Origin: Bugulina stolonifera
Taxonomy: Eukaryota > Bryozoa > Gymnolaemata > Cheilostomatida > Bugulidae
NCBI GenBank assembly: GCA_935421135.1
Contig: OW285193.1
Coordinates: 16,354,099 to 16,418,098, forward strand
Reading direction: 5' to 3'
DNA: 64,000 nt
Shown here: positions 13,466 through 25,638 of the stretch, one piece after another
Layout: the number at the start of each line of letters is the position of its first letter
Position numbering within the stretch: the stretch's first letter is position 1
Made by a program: the position numbers and the translations under genes
The notes under the pieces: model-generated
The model's input: only the letters and a program-made list of their open reading frames with translations
Database searches by the model: none
What the model was told of the DNA's origin: nothing

Positions 13466-16400
13466 ATGTCTTTGTCGCGGGTGTTGTATGTATCTAAGCT
13501 AGGCAACTTTTCCACAGTTGCTCTACGTTCTTGTGCATCTCTTGCTCCCACAGCTCCATTACCACTCCCGCCAGCAGAGCAAGAGTTTAGAGATAAATTT
13601 TTGTCCAGGTGGGTCTCCTCTGTTTGCCTCGAATGAAATTAATAAATGGTTCTGCGAGTAAATACTGCTAACTGTAGTGACATTTACTACAGCCTTTTTG
13701 GAATTCTAACCTAAAATTAAATTATTAGCAAAGGATCTGTACTTTTGTTTCTAGCTTGATATTTGTATTAACCTTCAACATAACATTACATATCTATTTT
13801 ATTTATCAATTATCATTAATTATTGGATCTATGTTAATATTAATATATTTATATTACATAATGATAATTAATAACAAAATATATGGCTATGCGTGATATT
13901 TTATTACTAAGTCTAATAACAGTGGTGCCTAAAAATATGTAGAAGATAAGATAAAGTGATAAAACTATTTTTGAAGACTCAGACTGACAAAAACTATTGC
14001 AGTCGTCAAACTATTTTTAAAACAGTTAGACAATTGCAGCAATCTTATAGTTCGAAGCTGGTAAGCAAGCTCACAGTCAAGTTGTTATTAGTAAATATTT
14101 TGCTGTTAGCTGTGTACACTATGCATAAACTAAGACCTGATCTAAAATCTGTCAACACGGTCTGTTTCGGCTCTTTCTGAAAACAAAACACATTATGCCT
14201 CTAGATTTGAGTAGGATAAGAACCTATGATCAATCTGCTAGGTCATGCTATGGTTGTGTTCATGCTGAGGTTTTATTATGTCTGAATATCCTGAGTATGG
14301 TTGACTTTTCAACATTTAACGTTTTCAACCTTTCCTGTAAGGCTTCAGCAAAAAATTCCGCTTTGTGGAGCAAATGTTGGAACACCACTTCTAAAAGATA
14401 GCTTTACCCTGAACTATGATGTATGTTGGCAGTTGAGTGGAGTTCACAGTCGAAACATGCCAAGTAGTGAGCCAGTCCTCTCACTTTTTGTTACAAAAGT
14501 AGCACTCGGCGATAGGTAGGCTAGGTAGGTAGGCTGGGACTTTTTGTGCTATACAATCTACTATTGGCACTGACTAACCTAGTCCCTGTGATATATGTAA
14601 CAATGGTGGGATGTAGTGTTGGCCAATGTCTGTGGAGAGACTATTATGAAAAATCAAGCCCAAGTTTTATAGGCTAGGCCCTCCTACGTCCATTTTTGTA
14701 AAACGTGGTGAACGCTTTTCATAGACTAAAAAATATCGCGCAAGGCTGTTTCCTATGGTTTTATGGCTGTGTCACATATGCAACCAAAGAGGACAGATGC
14801 CAAAACTTATTTGGTTGTGAATATACTGACAAAGTATATCAGTACAGCCTATATTCATATCCACAATGATTGTGATGAGGCCTGCGTATGCCTGCAGAAT
14901 TTTTAATATATCGTGACTCCTTGGTCAATAACAGTCTGGCTGAACAGCTGGGGTAATCTTTTCACTTGTTTTTTCTTCTTTCATACAATTTGAAGAATGT
15001 GTGTATGAGTTTAGGTGTGGCAAAGAGTCATTACAATCAATGTAGAACTTGTGCTCTTCTTCTGGGTCTGCTGCCAGGTTCAGTCTTGTTTAGTCAGTCA
15101 ACACACACTTTCATCTTTCATCAATTTACCCTACCAGATACGATACTGCTTTTAGTGTCACTTTCCCATATATAATTAACTATCGTTAACAATAGCCTAT
15201 AGCATTATGTTGATTCTGTTTTGTAGAATCGGGAACAGGGATATTGTTGGATTCGGACGCAATGGAACATATAGTTACATGGATGAAATTACATTTCCTT
15301 ACCCTGCTATCAGGTGAATACTTGGCATATACTAGGTGTATATAATGAACTATGTATGCTCATAACTAGCTGGTGTTTCAAGCTCTTTGCATAGCATATA
15401 GGAGTCCGCTACCCACAGAATGGCACCTTGATATTCTCAACAGTAGTCAAATCACACATGTATGTAATGTGGGTTGTGGGTGAAGATATGTGACCACTAA
15501 CTGTGGTTTACATGTCCTTACAGGTGGGAGCAGAACACATCTGCCACAGAGGCACTGGTAGTGAAGGCTCGTGGTAACTGGAAGGACCTTTCACTGGAGG
15601 AGAAGAAGAGCTTATATAGACACAGGTGATTATGCTAGTGGTGGATACATACATGTGCAACCATGCTAGGGGTATATAGAAATATTTGTATTCATCCTAA
15701 GGACGTATAGGTTATAGATAGACATGTGTAAATGTATGTTAGTGGTGTATACGAGCACGAAACTATGTTATGGTGAAAGTTGTCATGTCTAACCTGTTCA
15801 TGGGATACCTCGCTAGATATTTGCCATATTGGGATTAGACTGCTGTACACAGCAGGATGGTTTAGTAGTGAAAGTATATGCTCTATTGCAGTTTAACAAT
15901 ATTTCTACTTGTGAGATATCAGTAAATCCAATTCATTAAATTACACGCTATGTCTTAATAATCAAAATCTTTACTTGCAGTTTCTGTCAGACATTTGCTG
16001 AGATTAAAGCACCCAACTCTGAATGGAAGATAGTGTGGGCCATAGTTCTTCTCACTGTAACTGCCTCATGCTGGGTCTATGTGTTCATGAGGAACAATGT
16101 TTTCGATGCCATGACACCTCATACTCTGACTAGAGAACATCAGCAAGCTCAGGTCAGTACTTACCTTAGTATTATCTTATGCACTATGTATGTGCTCAGA
16201 TGGTATATCCATCTGCTGTCTGTCCCTCTCCCAGCATTATTCACCATGCAATTAGTATTTGAAATCAGAGTCAGAGAGTTATGGAATGAGTTTATACCAG
16301 CTCACTTCAGAGAGTATTTACTAATCAATCAGCTCACAGAACTCACATTTCAAACAGCCACACTTTGTCTTCCCAGTTTCTATACATACATGTATATATG

Positions 16401-16704
16401 TATATACTACTGGGTGAATTATCTTGCAGTAGACATACCAATTTACCTGACTAATATATCCACACAATTGAGGTTTCTAGAAATTTGGCAGTGTGATTGT
16501 CTTCATGTACCACAGAATTAGGCCTGCTTGTGTTACCAAATTGATTGTCAGAGTAGTTGTTCATAGTCTAGCATGGCTAATACTAATTACAACGGAGTTG
16601 TTAATACTTGCTTGTAGATAATGAGAATGGTGAGACAGAGACAAGGACTGGTGCAAGGTATCAGCAGCAAGTATGATTATGAGAATGAGAGATGGAAAGA
16701 CTAA
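13466..16704 (+). CDS. COX4: Cytochrome c oxidase subunit 4 (5 exons)
   Basis: Exons: 13466-13608, 15227-15313, 15524-15625, 15981-16152, 16618-16704, giving 196 residues with all phases closing. The product is the nuclear-encoded subunit IV of respiratory complex IV in the inner mitochondrial membrane. The N-terminus is basic and serine-rich like a mitochondrial targeting peptide. Family landmarks are RIGNRDIVGFGRNG (exons 1-2), the WKDLSLEEKKSLYR block (exon 3), FCQTFAEIKAPNSEWK followed by a single membrane segment at about residues 128-147 (exon 4), and the C-terminal KYDYENERWK (exon 5). An in-frame codon upstream at 13448 is GTG, so the ATG at 13466 is taken as start. The 1.6-kb first intron has a very AT-rich part near 13780-13900. 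AATAAA overlaps the stop codon region at 16704-16709. Confidence 0.93.
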
Positions 16705-16709
16705 ATAAA

Positions 16710-17750
16710 CCCTGTTTTATATTATTAGGAGTTGTCTACTTTTATCTACCAGTAGATTTGAGCTGGTCAAGAGATCACCCTGTGCCACTCCAGTGTCTGT
16801 AGACTGTACGGTGATCAGACAGAATCTGGTGTTTCTGCTATAACAAACTATTTTATCAAGTTCATCTCGTGTTCTTGTTGTAATAAATAATATTTATATT
16901 AAGATGGAATTGTTTCCTATTTGGTTTGAGGAATATTCACTATTCCTATATTATGAAGAACAATAAAATTTAAACCATTATTAAATTAATGGGGAGAGGA
17001 GTCTAGTTCAACTGGCATTTGAATTAATTTTGAGGTTGTCCTTCCTTGACTTGAGAAAAAGCACTGTGGAAGCAGCTGAAAGATTATGGTTTACAACTGA
17101 TAATAATACCAAAAAATTTACAAGAGTAGTCTACTATTCCATGATCCTTTGTATCAGGTAGGTAAATGCATGTCCTGAATGTTCTGGCATCTTTTAGTTT
17201 TATCATTTTCCATTGTTGTGTGTATAAAATTTCAAGAATGTTTAGTTTGCTATTGTCTGCATGTATTTGGATTTTGACAATATTATGTTTTAGTTTTGGA
17301 ATATAATCACAATGTAAACTGGAACTTTGCTCAGAACTCTTTGGATAATACACAGTGAAATACTATTGCAACAGTTATCAGGTAAATCTTTCTAAAATAT
17401 ACAAATGGCTGTTCAGAGGAAAAATGTGTGCATGTACATACATTTCCAAACTGTTATTGTGTACTGTGAGTTGTCCTCCCTCTTATTTTGGAAGCAAAGG
17501 AGAGAGGACAATCCCCTATCATACTTTATAGCTACTAGTGCTTTTGGATGAGCGTTGTACGTTGATAATCTCTGGGTGGGGGAAAGGAGATGATTTGAAT
17601 CATTCTGCTTCCATCTTTGTCCTTTTTGTTATTCCTTCTGTGGAATTGGGTTGATTGATCATTCCATATCATACCAACATATTGTACGGCATTATGTGGA
17701 TGAACCACATTACATTGCTTGAAACTATGCTAATATGCATATTGCTAATG
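16710..17750. other. Intergenic region between COX4 and a solo LTR
   Basis: No gene recognised. An imperfect foldback at about 17466-17512 pairs GTTGTCCTCCCTC with GAGAGAGGACAA, one of a group of short dispersed palindromes described in the findings. A related half-motif lies at 17031-17045. The rest has no visible structure. Confidence 0.5.
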
Positions 17751-17754
17751 ATAA

Positions 17755-18561
17755 TGTAATGGTTTCTGTGATTTGGTGCGGTCGTCCTTGGACGACTATC
17801 GACCCAGAAATGAAGTGCCTATGAGTGGTAATAGGACTTCGCATTACATGAAAGATCGAGCGGTCTCAGTAGCCCAAATACTACCAAAGACGACCCATCT
17901 GATCTCAAGTCCGACCTTCAGACTATACAATGAAAGAGAGTAGTTCAACCTAGTAGGCGGTTCGCTAAGCGAATGACCTAGTAAAAGGAAGAGAAAGTCC
18001 CTGTATCAAGTATAGATGTGTCTTTATTGAAAGCCAAGTGTAGACTGAGACAATGAGCAGTAAAACAGTGCCCTTTATATAGTATAAGGACTTCCGGCCG
18101 ACGTGACGTCGGGAAAAGACGACGTGTGGTCGTCCGGAAGTTGCGCAACAAGATGGCCGCCGGAAGCCCGACGGCCGACCCAAAATAGGTCGGGTTCTAC
18201 AAAAGTTGCTTATAATGGTCCAATTCATGTACAAAATGAATATCAATGGATTCTGAGAGGTCGGGCCTCTGTACATGGGTATAAAAGGCATTAAAAAGAC
18301 TTAGTAACATTCATGCAGTTATATACAGTTATATAGTGGAACAATACATGAATAAGTAGTGAGTATGAGCACATGGAGACACGTATATAGACAGTAATTA
18401 GTGGTTTGGACATGCAATACGGTTAAAGGTAAGTATACGAACACTAATTATGAGAATGTGAGTGTCAGATGAGTAGCGCTATAACAACTACTGAGCACTT
18501 AAGGTGCGATGGAGCTTCGTCCGGGAGTTGGAGTCGTATACAAATGTCCTGTACCATCACA
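17755..18561 (-). mobile_element. Solo LTR, family A copy 1
   Basis: An 807-bp element with termini TGTAATGG and CCATCACA (7 of 8 bases inverted match) is flanked by a 4-bp direct duplication ATAA (17751-17754 and 18562-18565). Read on the minus strand it has LTR architecture: a TATATAAAG box (about 18073-18081) and, about 50 bases further on, AATAAA (18023-18028). Its first about 550 bases are nearly identical to 43378 onward. The part after about 18303 is diverged and longer than in that copy. No gag, pol or second LTR lies next to it, so it is a solo LTR left by recombination. Confidence 0.85.
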
Positions 18562-19790
18562 ATAATGCTAATATGCACATTACATTGTGCTCTAGCATAT
18601 AACAAAGTTGGCACCATTAGCCAGCAGCTACAGTCACAACTTGTGCCTATCTTGAACACCATGAAGATAATGTACTTGTTATTGTTAGTACATGCACTTT
18701 CCTACTCAGAATTGATGAAGGTTCTGAAACTTGTAGTTACAGTGCATGTACAGGTTACAGGCTGTATAGAGAATGAAATTAGTCAAATTACCTATTTGAA
18801 ACAACTTGAAAAATTTAAGTCAACTTTCCAATGTACCACAGAATTACCTATTCAATTTTGAAAATGTATTTACTGGACCCTCAGAATATACAAGAGCAGT
18901 TATGCCTTGCAACCTGTTACACGGCAAAAAATAAATATACATAGTATAAACAGGTCCCATGATTCATGGGACCTGTTTATACTATGTATTCATGAGCCTT
19001 GAATAATTGATGCGTTACTATTGTATGCAATAACATGTCTAATAATTGTGTATGTGTTTTAGCTTCATAGAATGGAAAATCCCCATCCACACATCACGTA
19101 CATTGTAGTGCGTGCAGCTATGCATTGCTATGTGTAATCCCCAGGCCACAGCTGGAAATACAATACCTAGTGGTGGATATAGAATAGTGTATACACATTC
19201 ATCCATTATCATTGTCAACTCTGATGTGAAAGTCTTTTGTTTCATGAGTGTTCACTATCCAAATAGAATGCTTACACTAACAAATATTATTATTAAAAGC
19301 TGTGTTGTAATTTGCTGTTATTATATCAATATAGATTGCAGTTACATGTACATTGTAGTAACCGGAAGTCAATTATAGCTGGTACTATAATGTTTATTTA
19401 GTAGTAACATCAAATGTATGGTAGTAGTAAAACAAATACATCATGCATATGATGTGTACATTACGTATATGATGCACTACACTACACATTTGACGTATTT
19501 TCAGTATAATATTATTACACTTTGAATGTACCTAAAACGCCATTACTATTATAGCCATTATAGTAGATACTTAGGGGATGGTATTATGTATCCACCACTT
19601 GAAATAAAACTTGTATTGCTTGCAAAATTATCCAATTACATGGAATCACTGCTTCTGCTTGATATGGAAAATTCCAGAATTTTAACAATAATTACCTGTC
19701 TAGGGCTACTTTCTTTCTCTCTTCTCCTCTGACCAAAGATCACAGTAGAATATTTTATCTACTCAAGTTTCTACTTTCTAGAAACGAAGA
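18562..19790. other. Intergenic region before the decarboxylase gene
   Basis: No gene recognised. It contains a long perfect hairpin at 18937-18989 (separate entry) and short AT-rich repeats. The last few hundred bases should hold the promoter of the decarboxylase gene that starts at 19791. Confidence 0.5.
18937..18989. repeat. Perfect 26-bp inverted repeat (hairpin)
   Basis: The arms 18937-18962 and 18964-18989 are exact reverse complements separated by one T. The core is AGGTCCCATGA and its mirror. It could be a small foldback transposon, or, if transcribed, a small-RNA-type hairpin. It lies in intergenic DNA between a solo LTR and the decarboxylase gene. Confidence 0.85.
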
Positions 19791-22700
19791 ATGAACGGCA
19801 GCACAGCTACACCTGTCACTAATGGTTCATGTAAAGTGAAAACTGCATTGAATGGACAGAATGGGACGAACGGACAGAATGGGACGAACGGACAGAGTCA
19901 TACAGATTGTGAAAACTGGAGAGAAAGGTGTGACCTTGCAGATGATTTTCTGGAACAAGCTTTACCCAGATTACTCCAACAAGTGTTTAACACATACAAA
20001 GATAGAGAGAGGTTAGTATGAGGTAGTAGTAATAGTCATTAGTAAGTATTCTCTTCACAGGCTAGCCAATAGATCCTCCTTATCTATATTATGTATATGC
20101 ATACAGGCTATGCCATCCAATACAAATTAAAAATTTGGTATAGTTCTCGCACCTATGTATGTATTACTGATGTCTATTTAGGTATTCAACATCATATATA
20201 AATGTGTTGTGTTACAAACTGGTCATAGGTGTGTTGGTTTAATATTGCTATTACTGGTAGCTGTTCCTTCAACACAAAATAGATGTTCGTAACCAAGTTT
20301 ATGGCATGGTATGACATGCTTTCCCTCCGTTCTGTAGTCGTGTGGTCGAGTTTGTACAGCCTGAAGAACTCCAGAAGATTCTAAAGCTGGAATTGGGAGA
20401 TGAACCGACAGACAACGAGGACCTTGAAAGGAAGTTGGCAGATGTCATCAAATATTCTGTTAAAACAGGTTTGTGACACAGTTAGAGCAGTTACATGATA
20501 TTCTGATACAGTTATTCTCCTTATCACAATAATTATTTATAGACCTCATTGAATTAATCTAATATTTTTTTTCACTTTAACTGACTTCTAGTGTATGTGA
20601 GTAGTTGAGTAATTTTTAGGATCATTTTTCCACAAAACGTCACAAATCTGCAAAATGTCTCAGAATCTCAATTGATCCACAGGGGAGAATAACTCCAACT
20701 ATGGCCTATATAGTGGAGAAGTCCTTCTAGATCTAGCCTTCATGGCGTGTTCTAGAATGTTCCATTACCACTAGTACATGTATTATCGACAGACAATCTG
20801 ATTAAATCATTGCAGGTCACCCTTACTTCTTCAACCAGCTATTCGGGGGAGTGGATGCCATGGCGTTAAGTGGTGCCATGCTCACAGAGGCTCTCAACTC
20901 TTCATGGTAAGTTTAACAAGTGCACCTCTAGCGCATACAATATGCCTGCGACATAGGTGACATGTGATGCAAGGTGTTATTAATGCATATATGTTCCAGT
21001 TATACGTATGAAGTGGCACCTGTGGGCACCTTGATGGAAAGAGAGATTGTACAGAAAACAGTGACAGAGTACATGGGCCTTCCAGAGGTGACTGAATGTA
21101 TATTAGTAATGCTACTTGATACATGCATATAAACCCATGCAATGTACAAGTAGGCGTGTATTATGTAGCTTATCCCTGGAGTAAAATCAATGATAACCTT
21201 TAGCACTGGTCAATACTGTACAACAATACCTGACCTTAGTTTTATCTGCAACACTAACTAGGTAGTAACTATTGTATACATACATACTACTAGTGGGTAT
21301 CTACATAATACTAGTGGGTATCTACATAATACTAGTGGGTATCTACATAATACTAGTGGGTATCTACATAATACTAGTGGGTATCTACATAATACTAGTG
21401 GGTATCTACATAATACTAGTGGGTATCTACATAATACTAGTGGGTATCTACATGTACAGTGGACAAAAGTGTAGACCTAAGTTAACTGATGAACATTCAA
21501 CTTACAATAAGCATGATACAGCAAAAACATCATACAAGTGCTCCATGGAGATATTTATATCAAAATTAATCTGAAATCAGTCATGTACCATCAGGTGTAA
21601 CTTGCAGTTCCTTCTAGTGATAATTGTTATAATTATAGGAATATTAGCAATTCCCATTACAACAATAACTTGGTTATGTAGCATTCTGGTTACCACACTA
21701 CACCACCACAGTACACGCTGACCGCTACAGGACAATATAGGGCAGTATAGGACAATATAGGACAGTGTAGGACAATATAGGACAGTACAAGACAGTATAG
21801 GACAATATAGGATCCAACATATAATTGTCACTGGTAGTCAGTACCAGATGTTGAGAATTTCTTTTAATTTATTTCAGGGAGATGGGGTCTTCTGTCCCGG
21901 AGGCTCTGCTGCCAACATGTATGGGTTGAGCTTAGCCAGGTTCTACAAGTACCCAGAGAGTAAAATTAAGGGGATGCGAGTTGTACCACCCGTACACATC
22001 TACACATCTGAACTAGTAAGATTCACGCTAATCTGTCAATAGTTTTTGTTTCCTACAAACAGCTAGTTTTTGTAATTAATTAAATTTTTTCTACCTTGTG
22101 ATTTCATTGACTGGATTCGACTCACACTTGTACACTTATCTCTGTGTAGTCAACCTGAAATCCATTTAGCTTTGACCTTCCTGCTTGACATGTTTGTAAA
22201 GCCATGATGGAATACTATTAACTAGTTCAACAATAGCAGATTTACATTCAGAAATTGGAGTTGTGATTCCTCATTATTGTATAAAACTTGCACAAGTCAG
22301 CTGGGTGATGAGTGGGAGATATTTTGAGCAAGCAGCGATGGTAACAGTAGATATATTATCCACTACTGTATCTTTATTTCACATGAATGACATTCTAGTA
22401 CCCAAGTTGTGTCAGAGAGCTAGGAACCATGCCATACATTTCTGCTCAGCTATAGCGTAGTTTGACACTGATAGTTCGGACTGCAAGACATGTTAACAAT
22501 AATTTTAGAGTCACTACTCGTTAAAGAAAGCAGCGTCATTTGAAGGTTTTGGTTTAGAGAGCATAGTTACTATACCTACAGACTCTACAGGTGCTCTCAT
22601 TGTGTCCGAATTAGACAAAGCTATCCAGAACTCAAAAGCACAGGTACTATTAGCTTGCATTTCTTATAAAATATCTCAATTTTTCTAAATTATCTTAGAC

Positions 22701-24941
22701 TGTAGTTGTTATTACCAGTTTTTGTTCAGTTTCCTTGCATCAGTAAATTCAAATATATATTTTATAGAAATATTACTATGTGCTTTCATTTACTCTACAA
22801 TGGCTGGATTTGTTGAACTCTATAATATGCACACAGCCGAAACTTTTAGTCCAAAACTATAGATACTATTTAGTTTTTCTTTTGAATTGCACAGGAAGGC
22901 ACTGTAGTAGTACATGTATATAACCACATGGAGTTCCAAACACCTGTCACGTGTGTCATTATTTGCTGCAGGGTTTTGTACCACTCATGGTGAATGCCAC
23001 AGCAGGTACCACAGTATTTGGAGCCTTTGACAAGATTGGAGAGATAGCAGAGGTGTGTAAGAAACACGGTGGGGATAGCCCTGACTCTCATATATGGTTG
23101 CATGTTGATGGTGCTTTAGGTGGGGCTGTTCTACTTTCCCCTAAATACAGGTACTATTACTAATTTACATGATTGTATTACCATTAATCATGATAGCAAG
23201 AACTTGGTGAAGGAGTTGTTTACTCTTGCTTTCCCATATTGTGCGAAGAGCAGATTACTCCCACATGTTAGAATGCAATGCTACATGGACTTTTACACTG
23301 CATATACTTTTAGTTATACAGTATTATTATATGATGTAGTAAGACAATATATTACATTTGCATGTATGTTGTATAATTATGTTATATATAATATTAAATA
23401 CATGTACATGTACATTGTAATATTAGATGTTTGCAATACTATAATATGTACCTACTCCACTATGAAGGCACAAGATGGAAGGGATCCACTTGGTTGACTC
23501 GCTGACCTGGGATCCCCATAAGACAGCTGGAGCTATACTACAGTGCGCTCTCTTCCTCACTAAATATGTAAGTTGTAGTAATACATGTGTGCTCAAATAC
23601 TGTATTGATATAATATTATACAACACGCCTGTATTGTTTACAAATGGTATAGCCTCTGCTGTGTCGGGAACTGTTTGTAAATTGTTATTGGGGATATTAC
23701 AGCCCACCCTACTTGCTCAAGCTCACTGTGCTAAGGCTAGATACTTATTCCAACAAGATAAAGCTTATGATGTTTCTTATGATACTGGAGACAAGTCTAT
23801 ACAGTGTGGAAGGAAGATTGACTCTATTAAACTATGGGTACGTCTCGTAATAGTTGCATGTTCAGAGCAGAGAACTTAGGCAATGTTTGTAACAGTAGAG
23901 TAGTATATTGTATAATATTACAGATATTATGACAGCATATTATAGTTGTAGGATAACATAATATTACAGGTTTTATCGACAGCAATTAGCTATAAGATTA
24001 TATCCTGCTACAGGTATTATGGACAGCATATAGTGATATGGCAATATACTGTTACAGGTAATGTGGACTGCATATGGCAGCAGAGGAATGGCCCAGAGGG
24101 TAGAAAGCTGTTTTGAGAACGCTCTGTACTTGAGAGATAAAGTTAGATCTACTCCTGGGTTCAGACTTCTGGTGGAGGAACCAGAGTACACCAACGTCTG
24201 TTTCTGGTACATTCCAGAGAGTCTGAGAGGACAGAAAGAAGACAAAGCTTGGTGGGACAAAGTATCAAAAGTAGGTCACTCCGGGTTCCATTATCGCAAT
24301 GTGCAGTAGAATATGGGTCATCCCAGTCAGCCAATAAAAAGCATACACTTCATAGCATGTATATTTTCTATAATTTGACCATGTTGAACAGAAATATAAC
24401 ATGCTTCTCTAATAAATCATGTAGAAACAAGTAAATGTTACCCTAAATATGAGCCTAAATATCCATAATACAGTTATAATAGTTATAGTTATATAATAGT
24501 TATAGTTATATAATAGTTATTGTTATATAATAGTTATAGTTATGTAATAGTTGTAGTTATATAATAGTTATAGTTATATAATAGTTATAGTTATATAATA
24601 GTTATTGTTATATAATAGTTATAGTTATATAATAGTTATAGTTATATAATAGTTATAGTTATATAATAGTTAGAGTTATATAATAGTTAGAGTTATATAA
24701 TAGTTAGAGTTATACAATAGTCATTTCTAGAATGTAATTATGCTGTGATGACTTGTAATAGGTGGCTCCAGCTATTAAAGCTCACATGCAGGAGAAAGGA
24801 AGCATGCTTGTAGGCTACCAACCACAGGGAGAGTATGTCAACTTCTTCAGGATGGTGGTGACCAACTCTCGCAGTATCAAGGAGGACATGGACTATGTGG
24901 TCAACACTATATCCAGCTATGGCGAACTTTTCTTTAAATAA
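19791..24941 (+). CDS. PLP-dependent acidic amino acid decarboxylase (GAD/CSAD/GADL1-like, 11 exons)
   Basis: Exons: 19791-20011, 20338-20468, 20816-20906, 21000-21087, 21878-22015, 22509-22643, 22972-23150, 23468-23567, 23703-23837, 24058-24270, 24762-24941, giving 536 residues with all phases closing. It belongs to group II PLP decarboxylases, which remove the alpha-carboxyl group of glutamate (to GABA), cysteine sulfinate (to hypotaurine) or aspartate. Visible landmarks are [11 protein letters not shown], the [11 protein letters not shown] block, [21 protein letters not shown] and the cofactor-binding lysine in TWDPHK (about residue 346). The N-terminal 45 residues are a low-complexity NGQNGT-type linker, shorter than the palmitoylated leader of vertebrate GAD. 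Overall it looks closer to CSAD/GADL1 than to GAD1/2, but substrate cannot be set from sequence alone. AATAAA follows the stop at about 24959. Introns carry 21-bp and 17-bp minisatellites. Confidence 0.9.
21288..21452. repeat. 21-bp minisatellite in a decarboxylase intron
   Basis: About eight near-perfect copies of ACTAGTGGGTATCTACATAAT. The unit length makes an open frame, but the array lies between exons 4 and 5 and is not coding. A 10-11-bp repeat of GGACAATATAG type follows at about 21728-21815 in the same intron. Confidence 0.9.
24470..24720. repeat. 17-bp AT-rich minisatellite in the last decarboxylase intron
   Basis: About 15 copies of AGTTATAGTTATATAAT with single-base variants. It ends about 40 bases before the acceptor of exon 11. 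Confidence 0.9.
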
Positions 24942-24965
24942 TTACTAATTGGTGTTGTAATAAAA

Positions 24966-25638
24966 TAATAGACTACTTGTGGACAGGTTGGAATATTTTT
25001 GCAGGGGTAGACGATTTATTACAGTATATCTTCTATATGAATATTATTATAATCATTGAGATTGACATACCAGCTGGAGTTGCTTTAACTGGTCAGTAAC
25101 TCAGTCACACAAAGCTTGCCTAATGAAACTATTTAAAACTATAATTAATAATCTATACATATTCATATTGTTACCAATAGTTATTCTTTTTATTATGTGA
25201 CTTTTATGGAAAGCATTATCAGCCATTTTGTTGAAACAATACCGATACTATACAATGCAATTTTATTCTTAAAAATAAATTTTAGAGCTCTTCAAAACTG
25301 ATTATATTATATTATTATGTTGTAATATAATATGTTAACATAGACATGGTTAAACATTTGGAAAAAATAAAAAAAAACGGTTCAGAGCTTAGTGATATAA
25401 TGTTATGCTTCTACTATATTGACTAAATGATAGTCAAACTAGCATATTCATTGACTGAAATATAAAAACTGTATATACACCATTGATTATTGTGTTGTTA
25501 TCAGGGGTTGGTGCTCACAGTAAACAGTGAAGATAGAGGCAGACAGATGCTGCTATCCCCACCAGGTACCAAGACTATGAACTTCTCTAATACGCTGCAT
25601 GGCTTTGTTATTCTCTCAGTGAAGGAATCGCCGTTAGA
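24966..25638. other. Intergenic region before aminotransferase gene 1
   Basis: No gene or repeat recognised. AT-rich sequence that probably contains the 3' end of the decarboxylase transcript and the promoter of the aminotransferase gene beginning at 25639. Confidence 0.5.

Noticed and set aside
18103..18294. 63-aa open frame shared with 43726-43917
   Set aside because: It lies inside the two LTR copies on the strand opposite to LTR transcription. The shared peptide only reflects the repeated DNA.
21272..21574. 100-aa open frame with IILVGIY repeats
   Set aside because: It is the 21-bp minisatellite in a decarboxylase intron; the frame is open because 21 is a multiple of three.
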